Shown here in pieces: positions 22,374 through 33,700 of a stretch of 64,000 nt of DNA. The stretch is from NCBI RefSeq assembly GCF_022539665.2, contig NC_081340.1, positions 2,604,001 through 2,668,000 on the forward strand, written 5' to 3'. The translations under genes and the position numbers were made by a program. Every line of letters begins with the position of its first letter. Position 1 is the first letter of the stretch. The stretch is from Daphnia carinata. Taxonomy: Eukaryota; Arthropoda; Branchiopoda; Diplostraca; Daphniidae. A model generated the notes under the pieces. It was given only the letters and a program-made list of their open reading frames with translations. It made no database searches and was not told the origin of the DNA.

Positions 22374-23864
22374 ATGGCGAATTTGACTGGTGATGCTGTG
22401 GTGGCTATGGCCCAGAAGCAGGCTTTCGATCCGTGGGCTTTGCCCGATACCTTCACTCTCTATGCCTATGCTCCGGAGGATATCCGCAGCTTCCTTCACC
22501 CTCACTGGCACTCCTACAAGGCTCTGCACCCGGCTTGGTATTACTTTTTGGGTTTGATGTACTTGGTCATCGGCACCTGCGCCGTTGCTGGAAACGCCGT
22601 CGTCCTCAAGATCTTTAGCCGTTTCCCGGCTCTCCGCACTCCTGCCAACTTGTTGGTGATGAACTTGGCCGTCTCTGACTTCTTGCTGATGCTCGCTCTC
22701 TTCCCTGAATGCGTCTACAACTTCTTCCTTGGTGGCCCATGGCGCTTTGGAGAAATGGGTTGCCAGATCCACGCTTTCTTGGGTAAGCTCATTTAATCTG
22801 GAAAATTATCTTTGCTAACCAGATTCAGACATACGAAATTGATTACTATTTGTTATCGGATTGCACTTAACAGGCGCTTGCTTCGGCTACAACCAAATCT
22901 TCACTTTGACCATGATCTCGTACGACCGTTACAACGTCATCGTCAAGGGATTCAGCGGAACTCCTCTCACCTTCAGTAAGATATATCTTCATTTCTTGCT
23001 TCGTTGTAGAATGAAGAGCAGGAAGAGTAATGTTTGGCATATTTCTTTTTCCAAAATGCAGACCGCGCTGTTACCATCATCACCATGAGCTGGATCTGGG
23101 CTTTGGGCTGGTCCATCTGCCCGATGGTTGGCTGGGGTGCGTACGCCATGGATGGTATCATGGGAACGTAAGAATTTCAGTTAACGATCTCGTCGGCATA
23201 TTAAATTGTCTACCTATATTGTGTGTTATTCAAAATCAACAGATGTTCGTATGACTACGTCTCCCAAACCATGAATAACAAGACCCACATCATGGCTGCC
23301 ACTTTTGCCAACTACATCCTGCCAATCATGATTATTGCTGGTTGCTATTACTTCATCGTCCATGCAGTCTTCAAGCACGAGGAAGAACTCCGTGCCCAGG
23401 CCAAAAAGATGAATGTTGCTTCTCTTCGTAGCAACAACGATCAACAGCAAGTCTCTGCTGAGATCCGCATTGCCAAGGTCTCCATCATGAACGTGTCTAT
23501 GTGGTTGGCCGCATGGACCCCTTTCGCCGTCATCTGCATTGTTGGTACCTGGGGTGATGTCACCAAGATTACTCCATTGGTTTCCGCTATCCCAGTCATC
23601 TTGGCCAAGACTTCCTGCGCCTACAACCCTTTGATCTACGCCATCTCTCATCCTAAATACCGCGAGGTAAGATTTGATCTTTTTCTTATAGATAGCTTCA
23701 TTGATGCTTCACTATTAACTGTTAATCCTTCTCATTTACAGTGCCTGAAGCAGATGTTCCCATGGATGTGCATTGTTGAGGAGAAGAAACCAGCTGCCGA
23801 TAATCAATCCGTTATCTCTGGGAAAACTGAAACGACTGAAATCGTCAAGTGCGAATCAGCCTAA
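22374..23864 (+). CDS. Long-wavelength-type rhabdomeric opsin, copy 6 (complete, 387 aa, 5 coding exons, different intron layout)
   Basis: Exons 22374-22782, 22874-22975, 23062-23167, 23243-23666 and 23742-23864; 1164 nt, all phases consistent. It starts MANLTGDAVVAMAQKQ with an NLT glycosylation site; the GTG eighteen bases upstream is not a start. Helix 2 has NLAVSDFLLM, helix 3 ends ISYDRY, the Schiff-base Lys is in LAKTSCAYNP, and NPLIY is present. The C-tail ends VKCESA. It lacks two introns found in copies 1-5 (after the first exon and at DR/Y) and has an extra one after PLTFN, so it belongs to an older separate lineage (plausibly the LOPA/LOPB type of split described in Daphnia; inference). 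Its codons are more C/G-ending than those of copies 1-3. Confidence 0.95.
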
Positions 23865-24195
23865 GCCTTTCGAGCATTGAAAATGATCCTCTTTGCTAAT
23901 AGCAGCGATGGGGTTTGTTGGTTACCTGATGGCTATCATTTGAATGACGACACTGATAATTGACCTAGACCAAGCAAACGTGAACTTCACCAAACGGCTT
24001 ATTATGGAATTCTGTTTTATTTTCTGTCCCTTCGACCCAAATTTTTTGTTTAAATTTTCCGTTTTCTCGAAAACATTTTCGAATTCGACAACCAAAAACT
24101 GTTGAATACACTGGAATGCAAAAATTAATAGAACTAAATCTAAATTTTAAAAATAGTAATCTCAGAGTTGATTAAACCTTTATAATGTTATATAT
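23865..24195 (+). other. 3' flank of opsin 6
   Basis: AT-rich sequence, presumably the opsin 6 3'UTR and downstream DNA. I see no clear AATAAA. The last ~28 bp (GAGTTGATTAAACC onwards) is repeated at 24710 on the other side of the candidate LTR. Confidence 0.5.
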
Positions 24196-24636
24196 TGTTA
24201 CGTTTCCGTCTAGTTTAAATAAGTTTAATAACAAATGGCGAGCATACTCGGACGTCTTTACCAACGTCCTACTCTATCAACCTTGGCTTCCAGTACCACG
24301 AACAGGTACAACCAAGTAACAATACCCAGATCGTCCGTACCAACAACATAAATATCCGGACGATCTGTACACTGACACAACATGATTCACCAGACCGTCC
24401 GTACCAACAACATAAATACCCGGACGGTCTGCACACTAACACAAAACAATAGAATAATAGTAGCAATAGAAATACCGTCTAAACCATTTACACTAGGAGC
24501 CTCTTCGATACTTATCCTGTCACCACACAGCCAATGAACTAGCTGTTCCACTCTTCGACTCGATAAACGTCTCTCTGCTTACAGAGATACGAAAGCTAGA
24601 CGTTTGAATCGTTGAAAAATCGACGATTCCGTAACA
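24196..24636. mobile_element. Candidate solo LTR (441 bp) of a Gypsy-like retrotransposon
   Basis: Begins TGTTACG and ends CGTAACA, a terminal inverted pair beginning TG and ending CA that is typical of LTRs, and is flanked on both sides by ATAT as a possible 4-bp target duplication. There is no internal gag/pol or second LTR nearby, so it would be a recombination remnant. The flanks are themselves AT repeats, which weakens the target-duplication argument. It contains two tandem hairpin units. Confidence 0.5.
24327..24431. repeat. Two tandem 64-bp units, each a stem-loop with 11-bp arms
   Basis: Unit 1 pairs CAGATCGTCCG (24327-24337) with CGGACGATCTG (24357-24367). Unit 2 pairs CAGACCGTCCG (24391-24401) with CGGACGGTCTG (24421-24431). 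The loops are the same 19-nt sequence bar one base. The T-A pair in unit 1 is C-G in unit 2, a compensatory pair of changes. Confidence 0.85.
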
Positions 24637-24755
24637 ATATATATATATATATAGTATACATATGTAATATGTATATATTACATATATATGAGATTACATA
24701 TATATATGAGTTGATTAAACCTTCATAATATTATATATATATATATATATATACA
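24637..24755. repeat. AT-rich microsatellite
   Basis: Runs of (TA)n with interruptions, including a second copy of the GAGTTGATTAAACC flank at 24710. Confidence 0.9.
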
Positions 24756-24878
24756 TATACGAATTAATACTAATGTTCCAAAAGTAAAAGAGGAAATTGC
24801 AAATTCAATAAATTGATAGATGTTAAAGAGAACTGTAATTCTAGAGATATCTCCTATAGCAATTGATAGCGATGGTAT

Positions 24879-24950
24879 GACTGCGTGGCGCAACGGTAGC
24901 GCGTCTGACTCCAGATCAGAAGGTTGCATGTTCGAATCACGTCAATATCA
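24879..24950 (+). pseudogene. Decayed tRNA-Trp (CCA anticodon)
   Basis: The D arm, anticodon arm (CTCCAGA loop) and TTCGAAT loop match the intact tRNA-Trp at 26195-26266 almost base for base. The 3' acceptor strand, however, is CAATATC where CGTGGTC is needed, so four of seven acceptor pairs fail, and one T-stem pair is lost (A-C). Probably nonfunctional. Confidence 0.75.
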
Positions 24951-25424
24951 AATGTTTTCCTTTATTTTCTACATTATATAATATGCTAAATTCCATCTCT
25001 ACTCTATAAAGCAACAAAGAAAAATGGGGTTTTGTATCGCTAGAATGTGGATGAAAGCGTGGATATAAGCAATTTTTCAGCTCACGGGCTTTGCTTAAAA
25101 CGGGTGGGCAACAGCACGCAAGCCGACGGACAAGGATAACGGGTGCATTGCTAAACGCGAAAAAAAATAGTATAAATAATGAAATAATAAAAAAAAAAAT
25201 AAAATAAAGTAATCCATATTTTATAATAATTAAATAAATAATTAAATAATATCACAATTAAATTAATAATAAAAAATTACATGTCAACAAAGATTCGAAC
25301 TTGTGAAAACAGCATGGCAGCTGCGAACTATACTACAGCGACACACCTCGCTTGCTTACCGTATATGTAAGAGGCATATTTTGTTTGGGTTGGTGACACT
25401 GAAAGCAAAGTTTGGTTGAGATGT
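24951..25424. other. AT-rich spacer with a possible degenerate tRNA-like segment
   Basis: Mostly low-complexity AAT-rich DNA (25160-25280). Near 25278-25345 the minus strand shows a B-box-like GTTCGAATCT preceded by a weak cloverleaf, too degenerate to call a tRNA. Confidence 0.5.
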
Positions 25425-25497
25425 GCGGTCCTGGCACAGTGGTTATCACCCACGCTTTGTAATCTGTAGTCCCCGGGTTCAAGTCCCGCCACCGCCA
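25425..25497 (+). repeat. tRNA-derived SINE-like head with pol III A and B boxes
   Basis: A box TGGCACAGTGG (25432-25442) and B box GGTTCAAGTCC (25476-25486) fit the pol III consensus. The anticodon region reads TTTGTAA, but the anticodon stem does not pair and the acceptor stem pairs only in the middle, so it is not a working tRNA. A C/T-rich and then AAGATTCT-repeat tail follows, as expected of a SINE. Overlapping frames on the minus strand are translated repeat, not a gene. Confidence 0.6.
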
Positions 25498-26194
25498 ATT
25501 TCCGCCAAGTCCTCCCTTCCCTTCCCTCTCCGCCCACCACCCTCCGCTCCCACCCACCCCTCCAATACATCATTCAAGACTCGCAAGATTCTTCATCACA
25601 TCGGATTCGCAAGATTATTCTTCTCATCGAATTACGCAAGATTCTACATACATCTACCTCAAAAAAGAAGACAGACAAAAAAGAAGACAGAAGAAAAGAT
25701 GAAGAGAGAAGACGAAGAAAGAAGAGCCATGCCTACTATAATGGGGCTAAAAATGGCAGAAGAAAACACACACACATACACACACCACTCACGACACGTA
25801 TACAGACGTTTCACATCGATCTGTAGTACCGTTCACTACACGTTAAAGATCGACCCAAAAAACTGAGGTAGAGAAGAGGTGATCGTAGAACGTAGGTTGT
25901 TCGTAGGACTCCCCATGGCCTGAAAGACGGTTCATGGATGCAGGCAGCTAATCATCGGGATATGTGACCCTCTTCGATACCAATGTTTTTGTTTCTTCGG
26001 CGGTACAGTAGCGGTACAGTAGTGGGCTGAGTTTAGTAAAAGATGGGCCAGTTGAGTTTTTTTCTAAAAAATCGGTAAACCGGAAATCATATATAACCGT
26101 TTATATAGCTATGTTCCGTTTTCTACCATGGAAAATATTAGCTTAAATTATAGTTTTCCTATACTCTATTTTTTTTTAAGAGTTATAAAAAGAT
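25498..26194. other. SINE-like tail and intergenic DNA
   Basis: CCCTCC-rich stretch, repeated GCAAGATT motifs (25579-25650), GAAGA-rich and ACACAC runs, then unremarkable sequence. No gene seen; the 147-codon plus frame here lies across the repeat and is not credible. Confidence 0.5.
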
Positions 26195-26266
26195 TGACCA
26201 CGACGTGATTTGAACACGCAACCTTCTGATCTGGAGTCAGACGCGCTACCGTTGCGCCACGCAGTC
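26195..26266 (-). tRNA. tRNA-Trp (CCA)
   Basis: 72-nt cloverleaf on the minus strand. Acceptor GACTGCG pairs with CGTGGTC (two G-T wobbles) with discriminator A. D arm GCGC/GCGC, anticodon arm TCTGA/TCAGA around CTCCAGA (anticodon CCA), T arm GCGTG/CACGT around TTCAAAT. No intron. It is the intact relative of the decayed copy 1.3 kb away in the opposite orientation. Confidence 0.93.
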
Positions 26267-27124
26267 GTCGTAAAGTTTGCATTTTTTATTAGTTAAAAGA
26301 GAATACATTTACAATTTTTTTAGCACCTGCTATGCAATAGCATTCAACTTATTATTAGACTATAGTTTTCTCCAATTATTTTTTTACAATTGACGTAATT
26401 CAGCAACTTCAGGACTAACCATTCTAAAGGGTGCGTTTAAAACCTTGGTTTCCATTAGTCCACTACCTACATTAGTATATATATATATATACCTACAGTT
26501 ACTTTTGTTTACTTTTCAGTTTGCATGCTAGTGTTCTTGTTTCGGATGTTGGTCAAATTATGCGATGGCACCATTTAACGGTTTGCCGGATAAGCAAAAA
26601 TTTTCAAAACTCTTTGTCGTTTCTTTCGAACACGTTCTTCTAGAAGGAGAGGCTTCAGCTCCGTAGTTCCATTTTTCTTTGCGCAGGCGCACAACTGATT
26701 ACGTGGCAAAGTGCCTTTGGGCCCTTCGGGTGTGTAGTCTGTCATTGCCTGGACCCTGTGAGAAGTATTCCCGGCAGACGTGGAAGTGCTTCAATTTTAA
26801 AACGAAATCTGGGTAACTATATTTAACAATTCGAATATAATCTCTTTCTTTTATCTTGCCTAATATTTTCGTTTACTCGGCTGGTCTTAATCGATATAAT
26901 TCCGTGTACTTGTCTATCTGACGTTTTTATTTGGGTCAGTTTTGATTGGCTATGTGTATGTGTATGTCTGTGTGTGTATATGTATGCGTGTGTGTGTGTT
27001 TGGTGATGGGTCGCAATAGACTTTGACACGTCGTTCAGTCATTCGTCACTAAATCGTGCCCTACGCTAAGTAGACAATTGGATGTAATACTGGAAAATAT
27101 TTCTATTCAACTCCAGGTGGGAAG
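26267..27124. other. Upstream region of the Sec24C/D gene
   Basis: No coding sequence seen. Contains a TATA dinucleotide run (26477-26492) and a TG-rich microsatellite (about 26952-27003). An acceptor-like CTCCAG (27112-27117) just before the start codon suggests an upstream 5'UTR exon in this interval. Confidence 0.5.
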
Positions 27125-30100
27125 ATGAATCCCAATGATCCGTACTTCCAGCAGCAGCAGCAACAGCAGCCTGGTTATGGTGCTCCTCCACTCGGTCCAC
27201 AGAACTATGGTGGTGGCATGATGCCACCGAGAACACCTGTGATGCAGTCTCAACAGTTTCCCCCGGCCAACGGTCCACACAGCATGAACCCCTACGGGCA
27301 GCCTTCTCCCAGACCTCCAATGGCCCAGTACGGTCAGTCGCCCCTGCCACCCAACCCGAACCAGCTGGCCCAGCAGATGGGAGGCATGAACCTGGCAGAC
27401 AACAGCTTAAAATCCCCCGTTCCTTCAATGTATCCCCCCATGAACGGTAATGTCTCCCCGGCACCAGGAACATTCCCCTCTCGCCCCCCAATGGCATCCA
27501 ACCTTCAGGCCAGCCCAATGCCTCCTCAGTCTCTTGCCCCAGGAGTTGCTCCACCAAGGCCTGGCTTGATGCCGCCTGTGCAGCAGCAGCAACAGATGAG
27601 ACATGTTTCTCCACAACAGTATCCAAATGGTCCTGGTCAGTATTGTACTAACTTCATGTATTTGGAAAATGAGTTTTATTTTTCATCTTGCTATTATCAG
27701 GTATGGATAATATGGGACATCCTGTAAATGGTCAACAGTTTAACAGTCCAAGACCTCCTATGGGTGGCGGTTTCCTACCTACTCAGACGGCTGGATTCCC
27801 TGGTCATCAACCGATGCCATTCCAGCAAGCACCGTTGCAACAACAACAGCAATCGCATTTACCACCAACACAGCAACAGCAGGGCGGATATGACAGTATG
27901 GGCAGTCGTTATCCGTCCAGTCCAAGCTATCCGCCTGGAATGTCAGGCCCAATGCCTGGACCACCTTCTCAACCTATGCCACCGCAACAACAAGCTCGAC
28001 GTCTTGATCCCGATCAGATGCCCAGCGCTATTCAAGTCATGGAAGATGACAAACGGACGCGTTCTGGACCGTTCGCTACCAACCAGAAAGGCCTTGTCCC
28101 ACCTCTAGTAACTACTCCGTTTTTAACTCAAGACCAGGGCAATTCCGGACCGCGTTTCGTCCGCGCATCCATGTACAGGTATAATGATCAGTAGTATATC
28201 CGTTCTTCCTAAGATTTAAGTTCCAAAAGCCAACGTAAAAGTTTCTTTTGTCGAGGCAGTGTTCCAGCTCAGCCTGATATGATGAAACAGACGGCCGTTC
28301 CGTTCGGCCTGGTCATCAGCCCGTTTGCCAAACTGGAAGAAGGGGAGCAAGAGCCTCCCGTTGTGGATCTGGGCGAAATGGGTCCGGTCCGTTGCGGCCG
28401 CTGCAAGGCCTACATGTGCCCATTTATGCAATTTATCGACGGCGGCCGCCGGTTCCACTGTCCCTTTTGCAAGGCGACGACGGAAGTCCCGTCCGAGTAT
28501 TTCCAGCACTTGGACCACACGGGCATGCGCATGGACAAGTACCAGCGGCCGGAATTGTGTCTGGGCTCTTACGAGTTCGTCGGCACCAAAGACTATTGTC
28601 GCAATAACGTTTTCCCAAAACCGCCGGCCTACATCTTCGTCCTCGACGTCTCGTACAACAACGTCAAGTCCGGGCTGGTCCACCTCCTCTGTCAGAACAT
28701 TAAGAGCATTTTGCAGCGCTTGCCACGGGAATCCGTAGGCGGACAGAATGGCACGGCGCGAGTGGGTTTCATCACTTATAGCAAAGAGGTCCATTTCTAC
28801 AATATCAAATCGTCGCTGGCCCAGCCTCAGATGATGGTCGTCGGCGATGTCGAGGTGATTTAAGCTTTTTTGTTTTTAGAATGTCAATGTTTTAATTCCC
28901 AATTTTATGTTCAGGACATGTTTATGCCGTTATTGGACGGTTTTCTGTGCGACCCAGTCGAGTCGGAGCACATTATTGATCAACTGATGGCCCAAATCCC
29001 GGCCATGTTTGCCGATTCGAGAGAGACGGAAACGATTCTCGGTCCGGCGATTAAAGCCGGACTGGAGGCGCTGAAGGCGGCCGAGTGCGCCGGCAAGTTG
29101 TTGGTATTCCACTCGTCGCTGCCCATCGCCGAGGCGCCCGGCCGTCTGAAGAGCCGCGACGAGCGCAAATTGCTGGGCACGGAGAAGGAGAAGACGGTGC
29201 TGGCGCCGCAGACGACGTACTACAATCAGCTGGGCCAGGACTGCGCCGGATTCGGATGCCGCGTCGACCTCTTTGTGGCCAACAACGCCTTTATCGATTT
29301 GGCCACGATCGGCCAGTGCGCCCGTCTCACTGGCGGCCAAGTCTACAAGTACACTTATTTCCAGGTGATTATTTGTTTACATTTCGCTATTGTTTGATCA
29401 TTAACGAGTGATGGCGTTTGATTTATGAACGCAGGCGGACCTTGACGGTGAGCGCTTGGTCGAAGATGTCCGTCGCAATGTCGAGCGGACGGTAGCGTTC
29501 GATTCAATTATGCGTGTGCGTACGTCGACAGGTGTTCGACCTGTCGACTTTTATGGCCACTTTTTCATGTCGAACACGACGGATGTGGAGACGGCCGGCA
29601 TCGACGCGGACCAGGCCATGACGATCGAGATCAAGCACGACGACAAATTGACGGACGAGGACGGCGTTTACATTCAGGTCATTTTCAAACTGAGAAACAT
29701 TAACCACAAAATCGAATTTGTTTTGATGAATTTTTTGTTTTCGTTCATAGGTGGCTCTGCTGTTTACTTCGCCCGGCGGACAACGACGCCTCCGCATCCA
29801 CAATTTGGCCCTGAGCGTCTGCTCGCAGATGGCCGACTTGTACCGCAGCTGCGACCTGGACACGGTCATGAATTTGCTGATGAAGCAGTCGGTGACTCGA
29901 CTGACGGAATCGACCCCCAAACAGATCAGGTGCGTCATGCTGCTCATTGTATTTTGATGAAGCATATTAAATTTCTTCTTCTTTCATTCGGGAAAAAAAG
30001 GGACTCGTTGATTAACCGAAGCGCCCAAATTTTGGCTTGTTACCGCAAAAATTGCGCTTCGCCTTCATCTCCCGGTCAGCTGATTCTACCCGAATGCATG

Positions 30101-30786
30101 AAACTCCTTCCACTGTACATCAATTGCCTGCTCAACTGCGATGCGCTTTCGGGCGGCTCGGACATGTCCATTGATGACCGGACGTTCAACATGTTTGCCG
30201 TTCAGACGATGCACGTTGGCGCCAGTTTGGCTTACCTGTACCCACGCCTCGTCCCTCTGCTGGATGCATCCGCGCCGGCGAGTCCGAGCGATCAGGACGA
30301 TGTCGTGTTGCCTTCGCCCGTCCGTTGCACGGTCGACAAGCTGCGTGACGACGGCGTTTACGTGCTGGACAATGGCATTCACATGTTTTTATGGATCGGT
30401 TTGTCTGTCAGTCCGGAATGGATTCACGGTGTCTTTGGCACCAATTCAGCCGCACAGATTGACATTGATCGGACCAAGTTGATTGAACTGGACAATCCCC
30501 GCTCCCAACAGGTACGTTTTTAACTATTTCAAGTGTTTAATGTGATTGGATTCATTTTTCTTTCTTTCTTTTCTTCTTTGTCCGCCATTTTTAGGTGAGG
30601 AGTGCTATTGCCCAGCTGCGCTCGACTCGGCAACGCCACATGCGTCTGACGCTGGTCCGGCCGCGAGACAAGTTGGAATTTGTCTTTCGCAAATTCCTCG
30701 TCGAGGACAAACACGGCGACGCCAGTTCGAGCTACGTCGATTTCCTGTGCCACTTGCACAAGGAGATTCGCAATCTACTCAATTAA
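27125..30786 (+). CDS. Sec24CD: COPII coat protein Sec24, C/D subtype (complete, 1052 aa, 8 coding exons)
   Basis: Cargo-binding subunit of the Sec23/Sec24 inner coat on vesicles leaving the ER. Exons 27125-27635, 27701-28178, 28260-28854, 28915-29364, 29435-29677, 29751-29929, 30001-30511 and 30595-30786; all phases fit and the total is 3159 nt. Residues 1-~315 are the disordered Pro/Gln/Met-rich N-region. The zinc finger with CGRC and CPFC is near residues 375-400, including the C/D-type segment KAYMCPFMQFIDGG. The vWA-like trunk follows from about 450 (PAYIFVLDVSYN). Beta-sandwich, helical and gelsolin-like parts complete the protein, the last with VYVLDNGIHMFLWIG near 925. It ends HKEIRNLLN. 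Length is typical for the family. The subtype is assigned from the zinc-finger segment. An AATAAA run at 31116-31128 may serve polyadenylation. Confidence 0.96.
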
Positions 30787-33700
30787 TGTAGTAGCCTTTT
30801 TTGTTGTTTTTTTTTGTTTTTTTTGTTCTACTAATGGATGCGCAAGGAGAAGGGGACGCAATCGATGGCGACTGCACGTTCGCACGCAATTTTTGATAGT
30901 TGTTGGAACGTGTTTTTGTTTTTCTCTATTTCCATAAAAAAAAAAACAAAAAGCGAAAAACGATAGGAGGAAAATTACGGAAGAATAATCTGCATCGAAA
31001 AAAAAAAACAAAGACAAAATACGTTGTTCTTTATTATATCTTTTTTGTTTATTATTATTATCTTCCCTCCCCCACATACAGAAAAAGGAAATTCCCCCAT
31101 TTAGAAGAAAAAGAGAATAAATAAATAAGCGGTTGATGAGAAGGAAAAAAAAGAAGAGTAAAAAAAAAATAAAAAAACACACACACACTAAATTCGATCC
31201 ACGTCGTCATCGATCGTCTCTCCGGACAGAGGCAATAGAAAATGATGTTGGAGAGGCCCGAGATTGCCTTATTATTATCATAAAATACTGAGCGAAAAAG
31301 AAAGTATAACAGAGCTTGTATTAGCTGAAACGTAGTCGTCTTCGTTTGGGATTTTCTCTTTTCTCGCCTGTTAAATTGAAATTTTTATTTTCCACCCCTC
31401 ATCTTTTTTAAGGAAAGAGTTTTGCAGATGAAAACACGAAATTGCCTGGAAGCTAATTATTATTTTGTTGTTCATACAATAGAAGACATGCCGCTGATTT
31501 GATTTTGCCCTTTTTTTTTTTCTCTGCTGTATTCCTGGGGTTTGTCTCTTTCCATTTTCAATTATTATTCCCTCCCCCTTTTTTTTCCCTTTCCGCCGTA
31601 CAGTTTGATGTGAATGTGTAAACACAAAATTGAGTGGGTGCCGTGTACTCGGGAAGTTTTCCTTGAAAAAAAAAAAATCATCAAATAAAAAAAAAAAGCA
31701 AACAAATATGAATTAAAATTGCCGGCCATCTTTGAAAATGTTGGCTGTGTAAACGAGTTATTGCATTGGCGTTAAACAGGGATGTTACCGAAAATTCTTC
31801 CATTTTTCTTTTTCTTGTTATCCTTTTTCTTTTTGTTGTTGTTTAGGTGTGTGACTGTGTGTCTGGCTTTTATCGATCGTGACTTTGGAAGACACGGTTG
31901 ACTGGGCCATCCGCCTACTCCGAGTGCAAAACCGCTGGGGAGGTGTTGTACGGCTGCTGAAGTTTTAGCTGCGCAAAATCTTCTGCTCGACCGCAATCGT
32001 AAATTGACCTCTTACTTCCACAAAGAAAAAGAATATGAAAAACAACGTAAGATCAAAGTCACGGCTCGACTCACCCCTAAACCAAATACCGAAAGAAAAA
32101 AAAAATAAATCAAAGAAACGGTATATCAATTTCATATTTGGCTCATCTCGAGCGTGCTATATAGCGTCGCGTGAACCTATATATATATAAACGCATCAGA
32201 GGATCATTCAATATCTTGCAAGATAGCCGGAGGCTGTTTGAACATTTTTTCATTCTCTTCACTATTTCTTTTTTTTTTTTTTTATGATTTACCTACTAAG
32301 CTAGCGCCGAGTGTATTTACCTTTTTTTTTGTTTGTTCGTGTTTATTTTCATTCAGTGCACGTTGCTATGGCAACGAAATTTGATTCGCTCCGTCAAAAA
32401 GCCGATTGGAACGCATTACTCCGCGCAATTGCGAGGCGCTACCGTAAATAATACTCACATAAATGTCTGCGTGAAAAAGACGAAGAAGAAGGCAAGAGAA
32501 AATATGAATAAACCATCATCATCGCAGTTTTTTTTTTTTTAGAGTTCGCAGCGAACTTTCGGTTTCACCGTTGTATGTGTGTGTCAAAAGGGAAAATGTT
32601 TTATGCCCGTTGCAAGTGTCGATCCCGCCAAGTTGCTTCACACGCACGAGAAACGTGAAAAGGGGCGTCAGTTATTGATTACCCCCTTTTTTCGAGGGAG
32701 GAAGAGACGGGAGCAGGAGGAGGTGGGGGATAGAAATAAAAAAAAAAAAAGAGGGATTTCATTTCGACGACGTTAATATGCTTTTAGTTGTCACTTTGTT
32801 GTGTGTGTGTATGTGTGAAGAGCTTTTTTGGTTTCGCCATGTGATTTTAAATCATTTTCTATTAGGGTCTCGTGAAATGACGCCACATCGCCAATTGCCG
32901 TGAAATTTCGTCTTGTTATTATCACGTATAGTAACTTAACTGAGAGAGAGAGAAACAGTTGAATGAAAGGATCCGAGCACCAATTTAAATTGCGTTTTTC
33001 TTCCATTTTTTTTTTGCACGTATATTTTAATTAAGACCATATAAATATGAGTACTTTTAATCCCCCCCAAGAAAACATGTAATCAAACAAAAACAGACGA
33101 AAAGAAAAAGGAGAAGCTGTTCGACTGGATGGTGTACGCGTTTTCGCGTTGAACGATGTCGCTCATTAGCATATTGATTACGTGGTGATTCGCGTGTGTA
33201 TACATTTTGTGCCCGGAAGGGAGGAAATGAAACATGAAACCGCTTTCATGCGTCTTTTTTTTTGTTGTTTCGCTGTTTGACGCTGACCATCCCGGATGCG
33301 CAAAACACAACACTATTTCAAAGTTTTTACCCGTTCTCTACTGGGAAATTTAAATAGCCAACAAGAGGGGGATTACCCAATTGGCAATAGAACAATTCAA
33401 CGTGTAAAATGTTTATTTTCTTTTTTACTTTTTTAAGCCAAGGTTTTTTTGTTTTTTGTGATAAAAGGGAAAAGGAGATTTCATATACTCTTTGACCTTG
33501 ATGAGGAGCCATATTTAACCACCGCTGTTGGTGTTAATCAATAACGGAGATGCGCAAGGTGCACACAACCCTCTGTGTCATCGTCTGACTATTTGAAAAC
33601 TCTTTTTGGCAATACGTCGAATTTGCGCGAACGTCGAACAGTTGCTAACAAATAAACTTGAATATTAGAAATTTCGAGAAACGGAAACGTCATCGTGAAT

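Noticed and set aside
25278-25345. Possible minus-strand tRNA
   Set aside because: A B-box-like motif is present, but the anticodon and T stems do not pair properly.
25328-25573. 81-codon minus-strand frame with a Gly/Arg/Trp-rich product
   Set aside because: It is the translated complement of the tRNA-derived SINE-like element and its C/T-rich tail, a known source of false predicted proteins.
28216-29340. Long minus-strand frames opposite Sec24
   Set aside because: Antisense shadows of GC-rich Sec24 exons. The plus-strand exons have conserved domain sequence and matching splice phases.
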